From Acidimicrobiaceae bacterium (GTDB taxonomy: Bacteria; Actinomycetota; Acidimicrobiia; Acidimicrobiales; RAAP-2), in assembly GCA_003134515.1 (NCBI GenBank), contig PLBM01000039.1, positions 510 through 36,975 on the forward strand: a stretch of DNA of 36,466 bases. Reading direction: 5' to 3'. Position numbers and translations under genes: made by a program. Every line of letters starts with the position of its first letter. The first letter of the stretch is position 1. The notes below the pieces were generated by a model. It worked only from the letters and a program-made list of their open reading frames with translations. It had not been told where the DNA came from and searched no databases. Positions 1 to 6,940 of the stretch are shown here, in pieces.

Positions 1-464
1 CCGATGTCCTCGTGCCAGAGCTCGGGGTGCTGTTCAATGAAGGTTTTAAGGAGTTCGGTGCACGCGGGGTCGTCGAGCACGACGATCTCGACGCCGAGCT
101 CTTGGAGCCATTCGTGGCCACCGTGGAAGTTCTCGGCTTCGCCAATGACGACGGCGCCGATGTTGAACTGACGAACGAGGCCCGAGCAGTACCAACAAGG
201 TGACAGCGTGGTGACCATGACGCACTCGGGGTAGTCGCGGCGGCGCCCGGCCTTTCGAAAGGCGTCGGTTTCGGCGTGGACCGACGCGTCGTCTTCTTGC
301 ACCCGTCGATTGTGGCCCGATCCGAGGAGCGTGCCGTCGCGCAAAAAGAGCGCCGCACCGATCGGGATACCCCCTTCGTTAAGGCCCGTGACCGCTTCGT
401 CGTAGGCCGTGGCGAGCATCTGATGGGCGAGGATTGGTGCGAGCGGTGCCGTGGCAGGGGTCAT
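1..464 (-). CDS. Cytosine deaminase, yeast FCY1-like (3' end cut by window)
   Basis: Absent from the ORF track because its stop lies outside the window; I translated it by hand from ATG 464-462, giving 154 codons. It should deaminate cytosine to uracil in the cytoplasm (nucleobase salvage). The zinc-site motifs of the cytidine/deoxycytidylate deaminase fold are present: HAE near residue 64 (zinc ligand plus catalytic Glu) and SPCWYC near residue 89 (PCxxC). The flanks resemble yeast cytosine deaminase throughout: an N-terminal EGGIPIGAALF segment, GHNRR, TTLSPC, and a C-terminal end WHEDI matching yeast WFEDIGE, so only one or a few residues are missing. This resembles the fungal small enzyme, not the amidohydrolase CodA. 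The NCS1 permease nearby fits cytosine uptake. A related guanine or other nucleoside deaminase is possible but less likely. CATACT lies 6 nt before the ATG with no Shine-Dalgarno. Confidence 0.88.
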   Translation of the reverse strand, partial: MTPATAPLAPILAHQMLATAYDEAVTGLNEGGIPIGAALFLRDGTLLGSGHNRRVQEDDASVHAETDAFRKAGRRRDYPECVMVTTLSPCWYCSGLVRQFNIGAVVIGEAENFHGGHEWLQELGVEIVVLDDPACTELLKTFIEQHPELWHEDI

Positions 465-470
465 GGAATC

Positions 471-478
471 AGTATGCT
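471..478. promoter_or_regulatory. Overlapping divergent -10 elements of the deaminase and phosphoribosyltransferase genes
   Basis: AGTATGCT contains TATGCT (473-478, plus strand, 8 nt before GTG 487) and, on the minus strand, CATACT (476-471, 6 nt before ATG 464). If both are used, the two polymerases compete for the same bases and both mRNAs begin at or near their start codons. Inferred from spacing only. Confidence 0.45.
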
Positions 479-486
479 CCAGCACC

Positions 487-1095
487 GTGACCAGAGGTAC
501 GTACTCCGTCGATATCGGATCCCAGCGCGTCGATCTCCCGGTCGTGTCGTTGAATGAGAATCTGGCGTTGGCGCTGCTCATCACCGTGGACATGGGCCTG
601 GCGTTCATGACCAAGGCCGGCGAAGAGTTGGCCGAAGTGCTCGCGCCCTACGACCTGGACGTGGTGGCGACCGTGGCCACCATGGGCATACCGCTGGCCG
701 TGGAGGTGACGCGCTGCCTCGGACTGGACCAGTACGTGGTCTTGCACAAGACCCCCAAGATTCACTTGGCCGACGCCATCAGTGAATCGGTGCGTTCAAT
801 CACCACGAACGTCGAGCAGCGTCTGCTTTTTGACCGGGCCCGGCTCGGCGACGTCACTGACAAGCGCGTGGCTATCGTCGACGACGTCATCTCCACTGGT
901 GCCTCCACCGGGGCGACACTGCGGCTTCTACGCGGGGTGGGCGCGCACGTCGTGGCCATCGGCACCCTGGTCACCGAGGCCTCGCTCTGGCGCGCGGCGT
1001 TAGGCGATGACGCCACCATGGTGCGCGCGCTCGGTTCGATTCCCGTGTTTCGCCCAGACGGATCCGGGGGACTGGTGGAGGACTGGAACGGCTAA
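487..1095 (+). CDS. Type I phosphoribosyltransferase (adenine-PRTase-like family)
   Basis: Predicted to transfer a phosphoribosyl group from PRPP to a nucleobase in the cytoplasm. The diagnostic PRPP loop is clear: VAIVDDVISTGAS, with the DD pair and the TG turn. The N-terminal part (TYSVDIGSQRVDLPVV) resembles actinobacterial proteins annotated as APRT-like phosphoribosyltransferases, not uracil PRTase, so the base it uses cannot be read from sequence. The GTG at 487 is preferred because TATGCT sits 8 nt upstream and the conserved family start (TYxVxI) follows at once; ATG 463 or GTG 451 would overlap the divergent deaminase start. About 202 residues, a usual length. It is divergent from the cytosine deaminase and convergent with the NCS1 permease, suggesting a salvage role. 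No signal peptide or membrane segment seen. Confidence 0.8.
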   Translation: MTRGTYSVDIGSQRVDLPVVSLNENLALALLITVDMGLAFMTKAGEELAEVLAPYDLDVVATVATMGIPLAVEVTRCLGLDQYVVLHKTPKIHLADAISESVRSITTNVEQRLLFDRARLGDVTDKRVAIVDDVISTGASTGATLRLLRGVGAHVVAIGTLVTEASLWRAALGDDATMVRALGSIPVFRPDGSGGLVEDWNG

Positions 1096-1097
1096 CC

Positions 1098-1122
1098 GTC
1101 CCTCGGACCGGGTCCGAGGGAC
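1098..1122. terminator. Bidirectional hairpin between convergent genes
   Basis: Perfect 11-bp stem GTCCCTCGGAC / GTCCGAGGGAC with a 3-nt loop CGG, placed 2 nt after the phosphoribosyltransferase stop and 7 nt before the end of the permease gene. Only a short mixed run (gaaacctt) follows, so there is no true U-tract. Likely serves both strands. Confidence 0.75.
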
Positions 1123-1129
1123 GAAACCT

Positions 1130-2683
1130 TTAGCGCGTCGGTTCGAGTTCCTTTTGACGCTTGACCTGGCGAGCGACGTTGCCCGTCAACTTTTCGAGCA
1201 CGAAGTAAACGAGAGCGGCGATGACGATACCGGCCTCAATCGAAAAGTCGGCGCCGCCGTACCAGCCAGCGCCGCACACGCCGTGCACGAGCGAGCCCGC
1301 GCACGCGCCACCGTAGTGATTCGAGACTGGCGTCATCCAGTGGAACGGAAAGTTGACCGGTGGAGGCGCCTTTGAAAAGGCCAGTGTCGCACCGACGAGA
1401 CCCGCCGCGAAGGCCACGATGGCGCTCCAATTTATGCCGCTGGCGCCGACAAAGTACAAGCTCCCTCGATCTAGTCGCTGCATCTCCGCGGCGCTGTAGC
1501 GGTACTTTCGCATTAACCAGTCGACCATCATGATGGCGAACCACGGGGCGATCCAGACAATGATGACTCCGACGAACTCTTTCATATACAAAGAGAAGGT
1601 CGACTGAAATTCGGCGTAGATCGTTAAACCGCACGCCAGGAAAGAGTCCAGCACCACCGCCTGGTAACGCTTCATTCGAAGTCCCATCGCCTGAAGCGAC
1701 ACGCCCGAGGAGTAAAGGTCCAGCGAGTTGATGCCAAAGAGCTGCACGATGGCGAACAGCAAGAACAACACGACGACCCAACTGGGGATGAAGTGCTGAC
1801 CGTGGAGGGCCTCAAAGGGATTGGCCCCGTTCCACGCCGCGACTTGGGCGTTCGTAGAGAGGAAGGTGAATGTGGCGGCGCCCAGGATCATCATGATGAT
1901 TTCCGGTATGGCCGTACTTACAAAGATCCACCACACGATTGACCACTTCTTCTCGTTGCGCGGCAGGTAACGGGTGTAGTCGTTGCCGCACTCCGTCCAG
2001 CCGAGCCCCGACAACGCGATGGTAAAGGCCAGTCCCGCGGTGTAGAGCTGCCATCCGCCGCCAAAACCTTTAAAGGTGGCTGAGCCGTGTCGAAAGTCGT
2101 AAATGGCGAGCAGGACGAAGATCGCGCCAAAGGGAATGATGAGCGTACGAAGGACCTTGATCATGGTCGCGTGGCCGAAGTAGGGCATCACCGCTTGGAT
2201 CGACGCAGCGACGATGATGAAGATGACCTTGAGTGGCGTCGATACTTGCACGCCCGCCATTTGAAACAGCACGATCGCGGCCCCCACGATGAGAATGAGG
2301 CCCTCGGTCTCAAAACCTAACTGAGTGATCCAGTTGAAGAAGCTGACGAGTCGCGACCCGCGCGTGCCAAAGGCCGCTCGAGAGATGGCAAAGGCGGTCG
2401 TTCCTCCTTCGGGACCCTGCAGCGACGCCAGTCCGAGAAGAAAGAAGGAGAGATTACCGATGATGATGATGCTGAGGGCCGTATAGAAACTGAAGCCAAA
2501 GCCCATGAGCAACGCGCCGTAAATGAAGTACTCGACGTTGATGGCCGAGCCCGCCCATAGCGCCCCAATATTTCGAGGCGTGGCCCAACGTTCGGACTCT
2601 GGAATGAAGTCGATGCCGTGCTGCTCGACGCGAAACGCCGGGTCGCCCGTGGATCCGTCATGTGAATCGAAAGTTAACGCCAC
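1130..2683 (-). CDS. NCS1-family nucleobase:cation symporter (cytosine/purine permease type)
   Basis: Polytopic inner-membrane transporter of 517 residues, the usual NCS1 size, with about 12 hydrophobic segments. It begins with a cytoplasmic stretch HGIDFIPESERWATPRN, the typical pre-TM1 motif of NCS1 permeases, followed by a TM1 region with GALWAGSAIN. NCS1 members import cytosine, uracil, allantoin, hydantoin or thiamine with a cation; the deaminase gene next door favours cytosine, but that is context, not residue evidence. Starts at GTG 2683 with a good Shine-Dalgarno (GGGAGGA, about 7 nt upstream), unlike its leaderless neighbours. It ends against the hairpin at 1098-1122. The upstream 466 bp may carry its control elements. 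Confidence 0.85.
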   Translation of the reverse strand: MALTFDSHDGSTGDPAFRVEQHGIDFIPESERWATPRNIGALWAGSAINVEYFIYGALLMGFGFSFYTALSIIIIGNLSFFLLGLASLQGPEGGTTAFAISRAAFGTRGSRLVSFFNWITQLGFETEGLILIVGAAIVLFQMAGVQVSTPLKVIFIIVAASIQAVMPYFGHATMIKVLRTLIIPFGAIFVLLAIYDFRHGSATFKGFGGGWQLYTAGLAFTIALSGLGWTECGNDYTRYLPRNEKKWSIVWWIFVSTAIPEIIMMILGAATFTFLSTNAQVAAWNGANPFEALHGQHFIPSWVVVLFLLFAIVQLFGINSLDLYSSGVSLQAMGLRMKRYQAVVLDSFLACGLTIYAEFQSTFSLYMKEFVGVIIVWIAPWFAIMMVDWLMRKYRYSAAEMQRLDRGSLYFVGASGINWSAIVAFAAGLVGATLAFSKAPPPVNFPFHWMTPVSNHYGGACAGSLVHGVCGAGWYGGADFSIEAGIVIAALVYFVLEKLTGNVARQVKRQKELEPTR

Positions 2684-2867
2684 GCGGGTGTCCTCCCTAT
2701 TAGTTCTGTCCCCCGTGCCGACCCCGTGAGGCGCTACTCGTACGCGCCAAGTATGCCCGAAACCAAATGTCCGCGAGCGGGTAATGAAATATTTTCTTGT
2801 CCAACTTCCATTTTCTGGGATTTAGCGGCTTCTTACCCTCTTTCAATAGGCACCACAAACTCCGGCG

Positions 2868-2880
2868 TCACACTGTGTGA
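2868..2880. promoter_or_regulatory. Palindrome TCACAC-T-GTGTGA, possible operator
   Basis: Perfect 6-bp arms around one central base, in the divergent region between the permease and the solute-binding gene. The size suits a dimeric helix-turn-helix repressor. It is not a CRP site, whose half-sites are in the opposite order. No regulator gene is adjacent. Confidence 0.35.
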
Positions 2881-2990
2881 TGTCCAAGGAGATGGTGGCC
2901 CCGCGAGTCGACTTCCTATCCACCACGCCCATTGACAGACCGTTGGGTCACGGCAGCCCACTGAGGTAAAAGCGTTTAATTGCCCACTTT

Positions 2991-3031
2991 TTCAGGACCC
3001 AGGCGGCCCCTCCCTCCGCCTGGGTCCTGAA
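2991..3031. repeat. Perfect 16-bp inverted repeat (strong hairpin) in the leader of the solute-binding gene
   Basis: TTCAGGACCCAGGCGG and its exact reverse complement flank a 9-nt C-rich loop (CCCCTCCCT). It lies 118 nt before ATG 3150. The T-run sits before the stem on the plus strand, so it is not an ordinary intrinsic terminator in either direction. Possible roles are an mRNA-stabilising leader structure, a regulatory RNA element, or an element remnant. Confidence 0.6.
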
Positions 3032-3149
3032 GTAGTACCCCGCCAAAAGAGTTTTCATAGGTGTACTGGCAGGTAGGCCAGTTCTTGCTAAGTTTCGCGC
3101 AGTGGGGAAACCGCACAAGGCGGTCTCTCTGGGGGAAAGCAGGACAAAG

Positions 3150-5051
3150 ATGTCGTCAACGTTCGATCGTCGTTCGTTCCTTACTCATTCAGCGGCCACG
3201 ATTGGCGGCGTCGCCATGGCAGGCACCGTGGTCGATGGTCTTCTCGCCAACGTCGCCGGCGCAACTCTGCCCGTGGGCGTCAACAATGGCAAGCCAAGGA
3301 GGGGCGGCACCCTCACTGTCGGAACACTCTCCGACGTGCCCAACTTCCACATCTTTAACGGAGCGCAAGGCAAGATGGACGCCTCGGCTTTCTGCGTGGC
3401 GAATGCACTGTACGACCCTCTTTTCGTAATGTCGCATAACGGCCGGACCGCGTTGCCGATGTTGGCACTTTCGGCGACGCCGAATGCCAATTACACGGTG
3501 TGGACGGTCGTACTTCGCCAAGGTGTCACCTTTTCCAACGGCGACCCCTTCAACGCCGCCATCTGCTTGGCGAACTACACCGCCGCGGCCGCGGACCCCA
3601 CGGTGGGTCTGGCGATTAAGCCGATCATCGCGTCGGTGACGGCGGTCAGCGCCTATACGGTGGCCTACAACTTGGTCATACCGTTTTCCGCGTTCCCGAT
3701 CTCGCTCGCGGAGTCGCAGATCTCCTACATGGCGCACCCCTCGTCGTTCTCACCGACCTACACGGGTAACCCGGTCGGCACCGGACCGTTCGTCGTGAAG
3801 TCGTGGCAAGTCGGCGTTGAGTCACAGTTCACTCGCAACAAGAACTATTGGCGCTCCGACGCGCATAACCGCCAGCTGCCGTACCTCAACGGCATCAACT
3901 TCAAGACCATCGTGGATAATCCGACTCGCAACGAGGCACTCCAGAGTGGCTCGGTGGACATGATTCTCCAGCAGGATGGCATCCAGATAGCGGCCTTTAG
4001 TCATATGAAGAACGTCTCGCACGTTACCGACATCAACGCGCCGCGCGACCCATCGGTGAACTGTCTCATCTTTAATACGACGGCGACGTTGAACCAGTAC
4101 TTTTGTTGGGCTGGTCTGTTCGCGGGCATCGGAGTGCCGGGAACCTTGCAGTACCTCTTGAAGGGCCAGGCAGCGCCCGCCGCGGTGCAAGATGCTGACT
4201 GGGTTGGCACCATGGGTGCAGTCAACCCATCGACGTTGCAGTGGGACACGACCTTAAAGCCGGTGGTGAACGACCCGTCCATTCGCAAGGCCTGCGCAAT
4301 GGCGATTAACCGCAACACGTACTTCAAGGTGATCGACAAAAAAGTGGGCTCGGTGGCGAACGGTCTCTTTCGAAAGACCTCGCAGTTCTACAAGGACCCG
4401 GGATGGCCCGCGTACAACCCCACTGCGGCCAAGGCCCTGGTGGACGCGTACAAGACAAAAAACAACGTCACCAAGGTCGGGTTTTGTATCGAGACCGTGT
4501 CGGGAAGTTCCTCGTCGGTCGCGGCGTTCTCCTTGTTCCAGCAACAGTTGGCTGCGGTGGGCATCACCGTGACGCCGCGGCCCTCAGTGCAGAGCACGTT
4601 GATCAACAACGTGATTTATGGCGAGTTCGACTGCTCTGAGTGGAACCAGTTCGGTGGCGTTGACCCGTCGCTGAACTACGTGTGGTTCATCTCACTCAAC
4701 GCCACGGCCGGGCTGGGCGCTGGCGGACTCGGGATGGGCGCACTGCCTTCGGGAACGTTCATCGCCGGAGCCGTGAACTTTGCGCACCAGGGTGACCCTA
4801 CGGTCGAAGCGGCCATGTTGGCGGCCCTTGCAGCCAAGCCCGGTTCGGCCACTGAAAAGGCGTCGTGGCAGACTGTTAACACTCAATTCGCCCAACTGGT
4901 CCCCTACCTATGGCTTGACTCCTTGGTCAACGCCTGGGCGGCGAGGAGCCACGTGCAGAACTGGGTCTCGGGTACGGCTGGTGACGGCACCACCAAGGTC
5001 CTCAGTCCCAACGGTGGCTCGGCGCGATGGGACCAAATCTGGAAGTCGTAG
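3150..5051 (+). CDS. Tat-exported ABC-type solute-binding protein, family 5 (oligopeptide/nickel type)
   Basis: About 633 residues, somewhat longer than usual for SBP_bac_5. The N-terminus has a Tat signal: DRRSFL followed by a hydrophobic stretch (ATIGGVAMAGTVV) and an AxA-type end; there is no lipobox Cys. The mature part starts RGGTLTVGTLSD, typical of DppA/OppA-like proteins, and has PVGTGPFVVKSW and later SIRKACAMAINR, both recurring family-5 motifs. It would capture peptides or another small solute outside the membrane. ATG 3150 is chosen over GTG 3102 because an AGGA lies 5 nt upstream and the Tat motif then falls at residues 7-12. No ABC permease or ATPase gene adjoins, so it is an orphan within this window. 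Ligand cannot be predicted. Confidence 0.85.
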   Translation: MSSTFDRRSFLTHSAATIGGVAMAGTVVDGLLANVAGATLPVGVNNGKPRRGGTLTVGTLSDVPNFHIFNGAQGKMDASAFCVANALYDPLFVMSHNGRTALPMLALSATPNANYTVWTVVLRQGVTFSNGDPFNAAICLANYTAAAADPTVGLAIKPIIASVTAVSAYTVAYNLVIPFSAFPISLAESQISYMAHPSSFSPTYTGNPVGTGPFVVKSWQVGVESQFTRNKNYWRSDAHNRQLPYLNGINFKTIVDNPTRNEALQSGSVDMILQQDGIQIAAFSHMKNVSHVTDINAPRDPSVNCLIFNTTATLNQYFCWAGLFAGIGVPGTLQYLLKGQAAPAAVQDADWVGTMGAVNPSTLQWDTTLKPVVNDPSIRKACAMAINRNTYFKVIDKKVGSVANGLFRKTSQFYKDPGWPAYNPTAAKALVDAYKTKNNVTKVGFCIETVSGSSSSVAAFSLFQQQLAAVGITVTPRPSVQSTLINNVIYGEFDCSEWNQFGGVDPSLNYVWFISLNATAGLGAGGLGMGALPSGTFIAGAVNFAHQGDPTVEAAMLAALAAKPGSATEKASWQTVNTQFAQLVPYLWLDSLVNAWAARSHVQNWVSGTAGDGTTKVLSPNGGSARWDQIWKS

Positions 5052-5069
5052 TTCGACTTAGTTAACTTC

Positions 5070-5105
5070 AACGAAGGAGCGGCGCGAATGCGCCGCTCCT
5101 TCGTT
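5070..5105. terminator. Strong bidirectional hairpin between convergent genes
   Basis: Perfect 16-bp stem AACGAAGGAGCGGCGC with a GAAT loop, between the solute-binding gene stop (5051) and the end of the MFS gene (5110). The A/T-rich stem ends (AACGAA...TTCGTT) may supply a short U-run for both strands. Confidence 0.85.
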
Positions 5106-5109
5106 GTCT

Positions 5110-6270
5110 CTAGGGTGTTGCTTCGGCGATGTTGCCCTTCACGTGACGCCACCAGAACAACGTGGAGAGCGCGAGCGACGCTGATACCACCGCGATCAGC
5201 GTAAAGGGCAGGGCCGAATTGATAGTAAAGAGGAAACCCGATGCGCCCGCTCCCAGCGCCAGAGAGGCCGTGTTCGACGTGGTAAAGAGACCTTGGCGGC
5301 GGCCGAGTTCGCGGTTCGCCGCGCCTTGACTCATAAGTGATGAGATTGAAGGCACCGCGAGTGATGCGCCGATCGACTCAACGGATCCGAGCACGAGTAT
5401 GAGGTCGTTGTTATGAATATGGGGGTAGAGCGCAAGGAAGAAGGCGCCACTCAACAGCCCTACGAGAGCAATGGCGCGACGATTGGCGTGATCGGCGAGT
5501 CGACCGCCAAATCGGGCAAGTACGACCCACGGCACACTAAAGAAAGTCCAGCTCAAACGAATCTGCAGGGTGCTCGCGTGGTGAGCGTGTAGCAAGAGGC
5601 TCCAACACGCTTCGTAAACGCCAATCGCAAGACCCGAGGCACTGGCCGCGAAGAGCGAGCCCACGAGTTGAGAGTTCCACTGCATTCTGGGTAGGGGCGA
5701 GGGGTCGTACCCTTGGTCGCCGAGATTGGTTCGAAGTGCGACCAACGCGGCGCCGAGACTGACCAGGCCAGTAACAAAGAATGCCCAGCCCAATTCGTTC
5801 ACCGATGCGACGACCCCGACGACGGGACCCACGGCGAGACCAAAGAGCTGCGCCGCAAAAATTTGTGACACGGCGCGACCTCGTTCTGACTCTGGAAAGA
5901 GCGAGGCGACCGCGGACAACGACGTGACTTCGATCGCGCCGGCCGATGCGCCCTGGAACGCGCGGGTCAAGGCAAGCCATGGGGCGGTGACGGGCAGCAG
6001 ATACGTCATGCTGGCGAAGCCGTAGGTCACGAGGCTCACGACGAGTATGCGGCGTCGCCCGAACTTGTCAGCCAGATGGCCAAAGGCGAACTGAGTGGCC
6101 ACACCCGCGACAAAGAACGTGGCCATGATCAGTCCGATGATGGTCGGCGTGCCATCGCGATGCTCGAGAAAAAGCGGCAGGAGCGGCAGACCGAGGGTCG
6201 CGCCCATCCACTGGATTGCCACGATGACCGTCAGGCGGCGCAAGGTTTGTCGTGCAGTGCTCTGCGCCAT
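5110..6270 (-). CDS. MFS transporter, DHA1-like (drug/metabolite efflux type)
   Basis: About 386 residues with 12 predicted membrane segments. The MFS signature loop between TM2 and TM3 is present as GHLADKFGRRRILV, and the repeat position in the second half reads GRLADHANRRAI. The N-terminus (QWMGATLGLPLLPLFLEHRDGTPTIIGL) fits the DHA1 12-TM group, which mostly exports drugs or small metabolites. No substrate can be inferred. The ORF track starts at GTG 6279; I prefer ATG 6270 because TAGCGT lies 7 nt upstream, matching the leaderless pattern of the window, and the protein then begins MAQSTARQ. It converges on the solute-binding gene and is followed upstream by the CadD-like gene on the same strand, 37 nt away. 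Confidence 0.8.
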   Translation of the reverse strand: MAQSTARQTLRRLTVIVAIQWMGATLGLPLLPLFLEHRDGTPTIIGLIMATFFVAGVATQFAFGHLADKFGRRRILVVSLVTYGFASMTYLLPVTAPWLALTRAFQGASAGAIEVTSLSAVASLFPESERGRAVSQIFAAQLFGLAVGPVVGVVASVNELGWAFFVTGLVSLGAALVALRTNLGDQGYDPSPLPRMQWNSQLVGSLFAASASGLAIGVYEACWSLLLHAHHASTLQIRLSWTFFSVPWVVLARFGGRLADHANRRAIALVGLLSGAFFLALYPHIHNNDLILVLGSVESIGASLAVPSISSLMSQGAANRELGRRQGLFTTSNTASLALGAGASGFLFTINSALPFTLIAVVSASLALSTLFWWRHVKGNIAEATP

Positions 6271-6277
6271 GGGGACC

Positions 6278-6283
6278 ACGCTA
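6278..6283 (-). promoter_or_regulatory. -10 hexamer TAGCGT of the MFS gene (leaderless)
   Basis: TAGCGT ends 7 nt before ATG 6270 on the minus strand. It supports the shorter start and an independent promoter inside the gap after the CadD-like gene. Confidence 0.45.
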
Positions 6284-6316
6284 CCGTTCGTCGCGCGCGA
6301 TCTCAGGGTGAAGTGA

Positions 6317-6880
6317 TTAGATCGTACGGCATTCGATCAAAATGAGGACACCCAGCATCACGTACAGATAAGGCATGAACGTCGCCGCGTGTTCATTACC
6401 CCACCGCACGACGCGCGGATGGGTGGCGAACTGTACGGCACTGAAGAGAAAGACCATCTCCCAGAGGGCGAACGTGGCCACGGTTAGAAAAGCGTGCGCG
6501 ACGCCATCGGCGCGAAACAGCGGTATCCAGACGGCTAGATTATCTCCACCCAATCCCAACGCGAGCACGAACGTCGTGACGCTACCGCGACGAAACTGCT
6601 CACGGGCCGGGGCGCGATGGCGCCACGCGTGCAGCGCGAAGGCGAAGGGCGCGACGGACAGTAGTCCGATCCAGCGCAGAGGAATGGGCGCGAGGAGTGA
6701 TCCGAGGCCGCTCGCCAACATGACGATCGTGGCGATCGCCAGCGCGTGCGCCCAACCGACGCGGCGAAATCGCGACGGCTGAGTGACCACGAGTTGCGCC
6801 GCGAAGGCGAAGAAGTTGTCGAACATCGTTCCAAGAAACGCGAACGAGGCGACGAGAATGACGCCAAGCAACGTGTGCAC
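6317..6880 (-). CDS. CadD-like (cadmium resistance transporter family) membrane protein
   Basis: 187 residues with five or six hydrophobic segments. Two features recall CadD (LysE-like superfamily): an early acidic membrane motif GTMFDNFFAF, in place of the usual TNIDD-type motif, and a mid-protein LGLGGDNLAVWIPLF, close to the family's NGGDN-IxxYIPLF. CadD proteins are linked to cadmium efflux or sequestration, but many homologues have no tested substrate, so metal transport is inferred. GTG 6880 is chosen as start; TAAGGT lies 6 nt upstream. It is divergent from the ammonia-lyase gene. Confidence 0.72.
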   Translation of the reverse strand: MHTLLGVILVASFAFLGTMFDNFFAFAAQLVVTQPSRFRRVGWAHALAIATIVMLASGLGSLLAPIPLRWIGLLSVAPFAFALHAWRHRAPAREQFRRGSVTTFVLALGLGGDNLAVWIPLFRADGVAHAFLTVATFALWEMVFLFSAVQFATHPRVVRWGNEHAATFMPYLYVMLGVLILIECRTI

Positions 6881-6886
6881 TCGCCG

Positions 6887-6892
6887 ACCTTA
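6887..6892 (-). promoter_or_regulatory. -10 hexamer TAAGGT of the CadD-like gene
   Basis: Ends exactly 6 nt before the GTG start at 6880; no Shine-Dalgarno is present, so a leaderless transcript is likely. Confidence 0.5.
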
Positions 6893-6927
6893 CTTGAGAG
6901 TACGAAAAAGATAAAAAAATGGCCCGG

Positions 6928-6933
6928 TAGGCT
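6928..6933 (+). promoter_or_regulatory. -10 hexamer TAGGCT of the ammonia-lyase gene
   Basis: Lies 7 nt before ATG 6941, preceded by an A-rich stretch (aaaaagataaaaaaat). No Shine-Dalgarno. Fixes the start at 6941 rather than the 5' end of the longer ORF in the track. Confidence 0.5.
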
Positions 6934-6940
6934 GAACGAG

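Larger units (their letters stand above)
2684..3149. other. 466-bp divergent intergenic region with two palindromes
   Basis: No ORF here looks real. The region separates the NCS1 permease (minus) and the solute-binding protein (plus) and is more AT-rich than its surroundings around 2780-2850. It holds a TCACAC-T-GTGTGA palindrome, a TTGACA hexamer at 2932-2937 without a good -10 partner, and a 16-bp perfect hairpin at 2991-3031. A Shine-Dalgarno (AGGA at 3141) precedes the solute-binding gene. I could not assign a known riboswitch. Confidence 0.6.

Noticed and set aside
2868-2880. CRP/FNR-type binding site
   Set aside because: The half-sites are in the reverse order (TCACA...TGTGA) with too short a gap.
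2932-2937. TTGACA as the -35 of the solute-binding gene promoter
   Set aside because: No reasonable -10 hexamer lies 16-19 nt downstream.
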